From NCBI GenBank assembly GCA_019915015.1, contig JAHBBC010000026.1, positions 310,001-374,000 on the forward strand: a stretch of 64,000 nucleotides of DNA, in the 5' to 3' direction. Each line of letters begins with the position of its first letter. Within the stretch, counting starts at the first letter, position 1. Positions 55,689 through 64,000 of this stretch are shown here, in pieces. The notes below the pieces were generated by a model. That model did no database searches. It saw only the letters and a program-made list of their open reading frames with translations, and was not told the origin of the DNA. This DNA comes from Auriscalpium vulgare (taxonomy: Eukaryota > Basidiomycota > Agaricomycetes > Russulales > Auriscalpiaceae). Position numbers and translations under genes: made by a program.

Positions 55689-58372
55689 ATGTGGGCCACT
55701 GCTGAGCAGAGCGAATGGCTGCTCGCGCACCTTGCTGAGTACAAGGAGGCTCAGGCAAAGGGCTCGCTTGTTGTGAAGGAGCTTTGGCTGAAGTTCTACT
55801 CAGAATGGTTCCTCGCATTTCCGGAGACGATGGATGGGTCTACGAAGCCAGCTGTCAAAGGATGCCCGGACATCCACAAGGTCAGTAATTCATTCACACC
55901 ATGGAGTGCGTCATAATACTCATCTATGCATTTTAAAGCGCATCAGGCAATGGTTCAACAACAACTCACGCGATACCGTCCGTGCCAGCACTCGCCGACG
56001 CGGCGGTATTCTCAATCTGGCCGCAAAGGCGCCTCGCAAAAAGCCGGAGCATCAAATCTTCCAACAGCTCTACTGGAAGAGGCTGAAGCCTCTGGTTGAC
56101 GACGCGTGGGCGAAACACATTGCCGACCTTCCTGAGGGCGAAGTACCTAACGACGATCGCAAGCTCGCCTTCCAGAACGAAAAGTGTAAGCAACTGTTAG
56201 CGGAGGAGCCAGAGGACGTCCACGCAGCCGTCAAGGCGGCGCGTGAGGGCGATGAGGTGGAGGACAAGTCGGATGAGGCAGCCGTTCGACGGTAAGTGCG
56301 TGTTCGTATAGCAGGATAGCCGAGCAGCTCACCATTTGCTTCCCCAGGAATGTGGAGATGTTGCCGGATACGTTGGCGTTGGCCGTTAGCCAGGTTAACG
56401 ACTTGACGAACTGGACCTGTACGATGCTCGTCGGCGGGCCGTCGCCTGATGGCGATGACAAGATCATTTCATACGCGTCAGTAGTGAAGAATATACTATC
56501 TATGTGTGCGTGCTCACCGCAATCAATCCAGACTCCACACGCGCCTTGAAGATGGTCGCAACTTCGCCACCATGTACCCAGAATTCAAGGAAAAGGTCGA
56601 GCAGCCGTTCCGCACTTTTCTGCGTAGCGTGTATCGTGAGTCGTGTCCATTTATTCGACAAGGAGTAATGAGCTCACCTCATATTCAGCAAATATTGGCA
56701 ATACAGTGTCCAGTGCGGCTGCGGGTGCATCGGAACCCAAAACCGTGACGTCGTCCGACACAGCGCAGTCCTCCATCCCTGACTCCGCGCAGTCATCTAA
56801 TGCGTCGGCCGATGACAAAGCGCCAGTTCATCAGTCATCTGGGAAGAGGCAGCGGTCGAAAGCAAAGCGCAGGAAGTCCACGGAGGCCAGCGATGAGGCG
56901 ACATCTGAGGAAGAGGCCGACATCGATGACTACGAGGCCGACAGAATCGAGGATGTCGAACCTGCTCCCATTGTGACGGCACCTCCAAAGCGGACGGCGT
57001 ACGAGCAACAACGTTTTGCTAACATCGAGAGGAATCAGCAGTTGCTGAGAGATGCCGGCGTTTTACCTTCAGACAAGCCGCAAACAGTTGAGGAGAAAGC
57101 GGCGGCTGATAGAGCCATCCAGCGCGAGAAGCTTGCTGCTCTGGCTCTGGAGACCGGACCACCGCGGCACTCCGAAAGGATCAAGTCCAAAGAACAGCCT
57201 TCGTGAGTGTCTCTGGTGTTTGTGCAATGAGAGATGCTGACAATGCGTTGACCAGAGTTGACGACGAGCACCAAGTCGACGGCGCAGAGCCCGGCACCGG
57301 TGATGAACTAGGCCGGCAGTCCGCAGACGCGGAAGTCCCACCTCATTCATCTGGCGCTAGTGCTCCGACGACTATCGCACCTGCGCAGACATCGAGCATA
57401 GCGACGACAACGGCGCACCAAGAGCCTGAGTCCAACTCTTCCCATATCCATGGCAGCTCTTCGTTGGCCGCTGACGACGCGCTTCCTCCGGCATCCACTT
57501 CACCTGATGCCGCCATTCCTACGACCCTCCCCGCGGCTGTACCACTCATTGACGAAATGACACCGTCCGAGAGCGCCACTCCGGATACGACATCCGCAGA
57601 AGACCGCGCACGCTGGCCAGCATGGCTAATCACCGAATATGAGTATCTCCTGGAGGCGATTGATGGCGACAACGGGTGGACGACGCTGGTAGAAAGATGG
57701 GTCGCGATTGAGGACCTGATGGGATTTCCCTCTGGCAAGGTGCGTGTCAATTTCGCCTTATCAATCAGCAACTGATATCCGAACCTTCTCTCAGGGAAAG
57801 AACTTCCAGCTGTCGAGTACGGGCAGTCGCCCCACCGAAGTTAGCCGCTGGATTCGCAGCCGCGATTATTCGAAGCCCCCCGTCATCCTCGACGTCAATG
57901 CCTATGCCGACAACTGGCGGATGTGGTGGATAGGTCTCCAGCCGGAGTGGCGTGGTGCAAAATGGCCATTGAAGAGACAGGCGCGTCCCTCCGAGGAGTG
58001 GCAGAGCTGCATGAAAGGTGGGCGCACTGGCTTTGGGCTCGTGCTGTTTTCCCTCTGCTTCTGGTACGGCGCAACGATGTCAGTGACGGAGCAACTGGAA
58101 TGGGAATCGGCGCTGGAGGATGTATTGTGGGTCGCAGACAATCTCGTCTCACGCTTGCAGAACAAGCAACCGGCAGTCAGCGAGAGCCTGGTGCTTGAGG
58201 AAGAAACTCACGCCGGGAAGAAGCGATCTGCAGACTCCTCCGGAGAGATCAAGTCGCCTGAAAAGAAGTTTGTCCTTCATATTGTGATGGAATACATTTG
58301 CTGACGGTCACAACCAGGCGCAAATCAACGGGCAAGTCAGCGCCGCGCAAATCAGCACGTCTCGCCGCCTAA
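55689..58372 (+). CDS. KDZ-element accessory protein with homeodomain-like N terminus (767 aa)
   Basis: Eight exons join in frame: 55689-55880, 55939-56291, 56348-56476, 56532-56635, 56689-57202, 57256-57739, 57795-58267 and 58318-58372. Residues 1-85 (MWATAEQSEWLLAHL... ending HKRIRQWFNNNSR) resemble a short helix-turn-helix; the RIRQWFNN end recalls the WF-N core of a homeodomain recognition helix. A conserved-looking middle (NWTCTMLVGG) is followed by a long Ser/Glu/Asp-rich segment with a basic patch (GKRQRSKAKRRKS). The C-terminal part is ordered again (SRWIRSRDYSKPPV, DNWRMWWIGLQPEWRG, GGRTGFGLVLFSLCFWYG) and ends in a basic tail. I have the impression that similar unnamed proteins are common in Agaricomycetes. 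A DNA-binding partner of the transposase is a reasonable guess, not shown. Confidence 0.78.
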
Positions 58373-58687
58373 TGCGACGGTGCACGATTATTCACGATAC
58401 CCAGTTGTTACGACCCGTGCTGGTGCTTCAACACGCGTCCCGGAGTATTCGTCCCGGAGTATTATTGCTCGGTTGTGCGGCGTTCAACATGTCGCTTTTT
58501 CCTGGTTCCCCTGATACGGTACTGCTCGGCGCTCAACACACCGTCTTTGTACGCCTGCTTCTCTCGGTGCTCAACGCACTGCATATCTGTGTATGTTCTG
58601 TTGCGTAGCCCTTTCTTTGCTACCCACTGTACTCTCGACTCTCGCGCGTCAATGATAAAGGTTGCATTTAACTTCGTCTGTCTGAGT
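58373..58687. other. 3' flank of the 767-aa gene
   Basis: No coding signal. A tandem CCCGGAGTATTCGTCCCGGAGTATT lies near 58439-58463, possibly an outlying piece of the subterminal repeat. Confidence 0.45.
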
Positions 58688-60320
58688 AGCACATAGTAAA
58701 CACTGTGCGGACTCTACGTGAACTTCGCATTTCCCGAGCCCACAAAGAGTATATACTTCCGTCTGCCGATCTCGACAAGTCGAGTGGTCCAAAAGTAAAT
58801 ACTATGTGATTGCAGCGCCAGATGGCGCGCAGGCAATAATAAATACTACCGCATAGGGTCTGGCATGAATATCCGGGTAGAAGTGAATTCTGGGGGATCC
58901 AATTCAAAGTAAACACCATGTGATTGAGGTGGGGGACCGCGCGCAGGCAAGAGTGAATACTACGCGGACAAGCCTGGCCTGAACAGCCGAGTGGTATTGG
59001 GGCGAAAGTAAACACTATGTGATTGCGGCGCGGGACCGTGCGCAGGGCCTGGCCTGGATATCCGAGCAGAAGTTAATACTGGGAGATCCCATCAAATGTG
59101 AACACTTACTGGGAGATCCCATCGAAAAGTGAATACTACTGTACCATTTCGGAGACATGCTCGGGTCACAGGTCACAGGGGCCCGCGAGCAGAGCATATT
59201 TCGCACTTGGTCACAGGTCACAGTAAGTTGCGAGCATGTGCACGTACTTGGCGCCAGTTGCACGAATGTCCAGTTGACGGTTAGGCGCTGGGGTACAATT
59301 CTCGTGATGTCGACTGTCGAGATCACAAGAATTGTACCCCAGCGCTTACTAGTGCACTGCCACCCCGCCGGAAGTTAACATCATGTGATCGAGCATATTT
59401 TTTGCTCGGTCACAGGTCCCGCTGTCCCGCGAGCACTTCCAGCCGAACGAGCATATGGAATTTATGGTCACAGGCTGACCCCCGCGAGCCTATCTCCGAA
59501 ATGGTACAGTATGTGAGCGCGGCGCGGGACCGCACGCGGGCTAGAGTAAATACTGCGCGCGCAGGGCCTGGCCTGGATATCCGAGCGGAAGTGAATACTG
59601 AGTAAATACTGCGCGCGGCCTGGATATCCGAGTGGAAGTGAATACTGGGAGATCCCAGCGAAAGTAAACACTTACTTGGAGATCCCATCGAAAGTGAATA
59701 CTATGTGAGCACGGCGCGGGACTGCACGCGGGCAAGAGTAAATACTGCGCGCGGCCTGGATATCCGAGCGGAAGTGAATACTGGGAGATCCCAGCGAAAG
59801 TAAACACTTACTGGGAGATCCCATCGAAAGTGAATACTATGTGAGCACGGCGCGGGACTGCACGCGGGCAAGAGTAAATACTGCGCGCGGCCTGGATATC
59901 CGAGCGGAAGTGAATACTGGGAGATCCCAGCGAAAGTAAACACTTACTGGGAGATCCCATCGAAAGTGAATACTATATGAGCGCAGCGCGGGACCGCACG
60001 CGGGTAGAGTAAATACTGCGCGCGCAGGGCCTGGCCTGGATATCCGAGCGGAAGTTAATACTGGGAGATCCCAGCGAAAGTAAACACTTACTGGGAGATC
60101 CCATCGAAAGTGAACACTATGTGAGCGCGGCGCGGGACCGCACGCAGGCAAAAGTAAACACTGCCCGTGCAGGGCCCGGCCTGAATATACGAGTGGAAGT
60201 AAATACTGCAGACGGAAGGTAAACACTTTGTGAGCGTCCCGCGCGGATAAAAGTAAATACTATGTGAATTACTCACTACAGTACCCATCCCGAGGCCTGG
60301 AAAGTAGAGCAAAGTGATTA
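58688..60320. repeat. Right subterminal array of AGTGAATACT motifs
   Basis: AGTGAATACT is the exact complement of the left-array motif. It occurs repeatedly with variants AGTAAATACT and AGTAAACACT. From about 59510 to 60190 these sit in a unit of about 135-190 bp repeated five times, with fixed spacer segments GGGAGATCCCA, GATATCCGAG and GGCGCGGGAC. The motif orientation is opposite to that of the left array, so the two arrays form a large inverted arrangement. Confidence 0.85.
59285..59345. repeat. 24-bp near-perfect inverted repeat (hairpin) in the right array
   Basis: GCGCTGGGGTACAATTCT and onward at 59285-59308 pairs with 59322-59345 with one mismatch, around a 13-bp centre. It interrupts the array between its loosely and tightly ordered parts. 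Confidence 0.85.
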
Positions 60321-60360
60321 CTACGCCGCCTATAGAGCCCCACCAAAGTAGATGTTATTG

Positions 60361-60455
60361 CAGGCACATAGTAAAGTTCTACATTCAGTTGGTATTGATA
60401 CTTTCGATTTGCTACTCTAGTAGGCCAAAGTTTACCTTAATGACAGACAGGGCTC
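60361..60455 (-). repeat. Right terminal inverted repeat of the KDZ element
   Basis: Complement of the left terminal repeat, including GTAGCAAAT, AAAGT and CAATAC. It is followed at 60456-60462 by GCACCTC, the second copy of the putative target duplication. Confidence 0.75.
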
Positions 60456-61582
60456 GCACCTCGGCCGCCGGCACCCAGGCCCGCAACATCGCCCCGTCGA
60501 CCTGGCACGCAGGCGTCAGCAAAGCTATTGAATTGCGACGAGGAAACTGAACTGAACTACCTGATCGTCACGCTATCGCAACGACGACATTCGGTATGGG
60601 CGTGCGAAGGATCGCCAGCGTCGTATTCGAAGGGCGTGGAAAGACCGGGATAGGGAGAAACTGATGGTTAAAGCTGTCGGACGGATGGAGGTGGGTCAAG
60701 TGAGCAGTATGCGCGGCACTGGCCTGCTCACCTTCTGATGCTCCTGCCATTCGGGCACTCGCATACCCCCACTATTGCACATATTGCGTGGGACATGGAT
60801 CCTACTGTCTTTTTGTTGGACCCGCGCGCCAAAGACTGAGGCAGGGCATGAATTGAGCGTGCACAGGCCAAGACCGAGCTGGATATGCGGCTGTTGCTGT
60901 CTTGAAAACTGATACGGAAAGCGTTAGAGCAGCTGTCACGCGGCCTCCGTCTTCACTCACCTACAGCAGGTCGTAAGTCAGGGGGAGCCATGCGTTGCTA
61001 ATAGTAGGAGCCCCACATAGTCCGATGAGATGCTCCAGAGACGTCTGGAGGATAGTGAGGGAAGTGAAGTGAAGCAGGCGATCCGGCAATTGCGGCGCCA
61101 ACGTGGCGCACTGTCCGCAATATCGTGTGCCGCATCAACGATGGCAGAGAGCCGCGGGAGGAAGGCATGGTGGGACGCACACCGAAAACGCGGTGATGAA
61201 GACCAGGAGGAGGAAGCGGTGCTCTGCCAGCGGCTCGGCGCGAGGGTGTCGGAGCCTGAACCTGAGGATAGGGTGGCGGATTGATCGTGAGGTCCGAGGG
61301 ATGTATACCGTGATGGAATTGAGACGCCGACGGAGGGCGATGAAGTGTGTCGCGCGGACGGCGCCATGCATTACGACGCCTGTATCGGCCGCTCCACGCT
61401 TGTGACACGCAGACGGAGGAGAGGGTGATGTCCTGCAGACCGGACGGGCATAGACCAGTCAATGAGAAGATGTAGTGAACGAAGAAAGGAATCGTTTGAT
61501 GCGGCGCGGCTTATCGAGAGACAGTGATGTTGAAGAGAGTGACGTGTGTGGCTTGATATATAGATGAGCCTTTCGCCTTCAT
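60456..61582. other. Intergenic with F-box companion remnant
   Basis: 60970-61460 corresponds to 23760-24340: the minus strand reads CATLAPQLPDRLLHFTSLTI and then TSLEHLIGLCGAP before a stop, in broken context. A 60-codon minus-strand frame at 60568-60750 is not supported by anything else. Confidence 0.45.
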
Positions 61583-62682
61583 TTAAATCCAGTCCACGTT
61601 ACTCATGCGCTGGAAGAAACGTTAGTAAGGCATAGCTGGCAAAAAAGTCGACTTGAACTTACCCGGTACATACGATAATCGCTGTATACCACAAAATCCA
61701 CGCACTTCTCCTCGCACATGCGCGTCAAATCCTCCAAGTCCGTTGTGGCCATTTCCTGTGTCGCCGTGACCAGACGCAATACCGGCAACATCTGCTGCAG
61801 TGCGCCCGTCAGGTAGCGGTGGGGCACAAGCCAGTCGTCCTTCACGGCCGGGTGGTAGCCCACGTGATGAAGCGTCCGCGGCAGAACCACAGCCCACCCT
61901 GGGCGCGCTGCAAACACAAGCGTCTCTAGGTGCATATGGCGGTTGATGACGTCCTGTGGATGCAGTGCACCGTCAAGAAAGAGCGACGTGATATTTTCTA
62001 GCGCGGGCGTTGCCTTGAATGCCTCCAAACAGTCCGAATAGACCCAGTGAAAGCCGGATACATCCAGCTCGCGGAGTGCGGAAGTATCGGCCGCCTCCAG
62101 CAGCCATCTCGCAGACATGGTCGATGCCCAGTTAACCGCGGCGCTCCGCGGAGTCTTCAATGGTACAGGAAGTTTGGAGAGGCTAGACTGGTCGAACAAG
62201 TTCCATACCTCGAGGGACTGTAGGTCGGGCCAGAGAGGGAGGAATGAGGCAATGTGTTCGGGTGTGTTGGCAATGCACAGGTGCATAAGCCGCAGGCCCA
62301 CCCCGCGCATACCCTCCACGATGCTAATAATGTCGGATGGACCGCCGAGGGCGAGAATAGATAGGGAGTTCAGATTGGGACAAAGTGCGAGCAGTGCCAA
62401 TGCATCGTCGGTCTGAAAGTGGACGGATATCGCATTATACAGGACGCATACATGCGTCCCGAGAAGCGCATTGTCTCGTAACGCCGCAAGGAGCAGAGCG
62501 AGATGGTAGTGGGAGTACCCGACGTCGATGCTGCGGAAGAGGAGTCGCTGGGCGGGAGCCGTCCACCCTTTGCACACAAGGGAGCATGCGCGAAGAGTCA
62601 TGTAATCGATCTCGGTGTGCTGCGTGCTGCGGTAGACCCAGTCGATGATCTCGACGTGGACGTCGAATGGGAGTGCGACCAT
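61583..62682 (-). CDS. F-box-like LRR protein, copy D (intact)
   Basis: Exon 1 runs from the ATG at 62682 to 61663 and exon 2 from 61609 to 61583, together 348 aa. The intron is textbook (GTAAGT donor, TACTAAC branch, TTCCAG acceptor). Exon 2 encodes RMSNVDWI. Residues 1-50 (MVALPFDVHVEIIDWVYRS... LRACSLVCKGWTAPAQRLLFRSI) are the F-box-like part that would contact Skp1. Leucine-rich segments follow (NLNSLSILAL, LRLMHLCIANTP, LQSLEVWN, RELDVSG, LENITSLFLDG). An in-frame ATG 48 nt further upstream is less likely, because the other copies start at the MxALP position. Probable role: substrate receptor of an SCF-type ubiquitin ligase, inferred from fold only. Confidence 0.82.
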
Positions 62683-64000
62683 GCTGCGATGGGGTGGCTC
62701 AGTCGGACTATAGCAAATCGGATGGCGCATCGAACTTACTCTGCGTCGAGTACTGATGTCAAAGGTCCCGAGCGCGAGCGTTGAGCTTGAGTGGACAGCT
62801 GGATGGCGGGGGAGACGGTGAGATTGCTCATGATGTCGTGCGGTGTTACGGTGGCAGCCGCCGGTTCCGCGGCCCGCTTACCCTAACCTAAGCTGAAATC
62901 GTGCCAGCTCGCTGCTCTCCCCCTCTTTGCCTCCCACCCGGCCCACTTTGAGCAGTTGGACGACAACGGCGGCTCTGGAGTAGTCTATCCTGGGGATCGG
63001 AGCACTTGTAAGGAGAACGAGCAGATGGGTAGACGGGCAGCAAGGGCGGCCTTAGGTGCGTCGTGTGCTTATGCGCTCTTCCTTTCCGTGTTCCTCACGA
63101 AGACATAGGTCATATGAAATGCTCGACAACACCCCGCTCATCGATTCCCATTTCCTGCTTGCGCTCGTGCCTCGCAGGGTCGTATGGCTCAACTGTCGTT
63201 CCACGCCAACCATCCGCATCCGCGAGGCTCGCATCGCAGGCTCCAGTCTCCCAGCCCACGTCAAGACTGCCTACCTACGTCTACACGATGCAGCCCGTTC
63301 TCTGCTGCCCGATCTTCCTTGCCATGCAACCCTTCTTGCGCGTCAAATACTGCCACGCTCTCCACGCCCCGAGTCGCACCCATGCCAAACCAGCCCATCC
63401 AATCGCTCTCGCTCGGCCTCGCCGCCACGCAATGATCCCCATTTTGGTAGAGCGAAGAATTTGCGCTGCCTGGACGCCATCCTCCAGCGCGAAGCTCTTG
63501 GCCTGCCGCTACCCAGCTCCGCGGTCTGAAACTCTCCTCCTGAACGACGCCTCCGGTCCCTCTCTCTACCATCATTCGGCCCTGAAACCTGGTTATGTCG
63601 GCCTAAGCAACGAATGCGATCAAAGTACGTGACAGCTCGTCCACGCGCGCATACATTCTCATCTGTCTCTGTCTCTGTATCTAGGAGAGTCCGTGACTCG
63701 TCCACCTCACCTTTCGAGGTAAGTCGATCGATGCCACGCCCCACCAATGTGCATATCATGGCACGCAGGGACCGTCTCGCGCCGCCATCGCACGGCGTAT
63801 GCATCCACGGGGTGAGGGCAGCGCAATCTCGACTCCTGACGTGTGCTCCTCGCGTGTGAGACTCCAACGGTGACGCGTGACGGGCCTGTTTATGGGGCTC
63901 TCGGGGCGCGATGCACGCAGGACGGCCAGCGCGAGGCCCCCAGCACAGACAGACCTGCCCTCTACTCCGGTGGATCGCCTTGACAGCGGCACCGCCCGAT
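62683..64000. other. F-box upstream region and intergenic sequence
   Basis: 62740-63030 shares blocks with the upstream regions of copies A and C (TGAGCTTGAGTGGACAGC, GCCGGTTCCGCGGCCCGC, CCCTAACCTAAG). Beyond 63060 an intron-like stretch (GTGCGTCGTGTGCTTATGCG ... CTCGCAG, 63056-63179) lies between unassignable frames. No complete gene. Confidence 0.5.

Larger units (their letters stand above)
47548..60455. mobile_element. 12.9-kb KDZ (Kyakuja-Dileera-Zisupton) DNA transposon
   Basis: The ends are imperfect inverted repeats: CTGTC..TAA.GTA..ACTTT, then GTAGCAAAT, AAAGT, CAATAC and CTGA are conserved in the same order in 47548-47640 and in the complement of 60361-60455. A 7-8-bp direct repeat flanks them. 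Long repeat arrays next to each end share the motif AGTATTCACT in opposite orientation. Inside are a CxC2/KDZ transposase gene and three further genes, all with uninterrupted spliced frames. KDZ elements are known in basidiomycetes and make 8-bp target duplications. Assignment of all four genes to one element rests on their lying between matched ends. Confidence 0.85.

Noticed and set aside
47641..60320. CRISPR-like arrays
   Set aside because: The repeats lack unique spacers of constant length, the organism is a fungus, and the arrays are inverted relative to each other at transposon ends.

Overview
The window looks like a repeat-rich accessory region of a basidiomycete genome, most likely an Agaricomycete (mushroom or bracket fungus). 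The reasons are short introns of about 45-75 nt with GTRNGT donors, CTNAY branch sites and YAG acceptors, a CxC2-type KDZ transposase, an expanded family of F-box-like proteins, and a Ty1/Copia retrotransposon. There are no bacterial-style operons, rRNA genes or convincing tRNA genes.

Layout. 1.1-7.3 kb: a minus-strand Copia element with frameshifted pol. Its 5' LTR is split by a 906-bp hAT-like element that has a perfect 8-bp target duplication. 7.3-46.7 kb: a mosaic of segmental duplications. It holds three dead copies of a secreted carboxylesterase gene (9.4, 21.6 and 37.5 kb, plus strand), several F-box-like genes on the minus strand (16.6 nonsense mutant, 20.4 internally deleted mini-gene, 24.4 intact, 32.6 start codon lost), a recurring TATA-promoter remnant (12, 16, 30, 41 and 42 kb), three eroded copies of an unidentified spliced gene (30.7, 40.0 and 43.3 kb), and a TA-flanked 0.73-kb inverted-repeat element carrying a 99-codon ORF. 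One intact 11-exon carboxylesterase gene lies at 44.5-46.7 kb.

47.5-60.5 kb: the highlight, a 12.9-kb KDZ-type DNA transposon. It has imperfect terminal inverted repeats, a near-perfect 7-8-bp flanking duplication, and long subterminal arrays on both sides built on the same motif (AGTATTCACT) in opposite orientation. It carries four multi-exon genes whose reading frames all splice through without a lesion: a 1131-aa CxC2/KDZ transposase, a 190-aa basic protein, a 208-aa viroplasmin/RNase H1-N-like protein, and a divergently transcribed 767-aa protein with a homeodomain-like WF-N helix at its N terminus. 61.6-62.7 kb: another intact F-box-like gene.

How the parts relate. The KDZ genes form one candidate mobile unit: transposase, two small proteins and a larger possible DNA-binding protein, between inverted arrays that are plausible transposase-binding sites. 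The F-box and esterase copies do not form a pathway with them. They record repeated local duplication and decay, with shared deletions showing that some copies were already dead when duplicated. All exon models were derived by eye from splice consensus and frame continuity.
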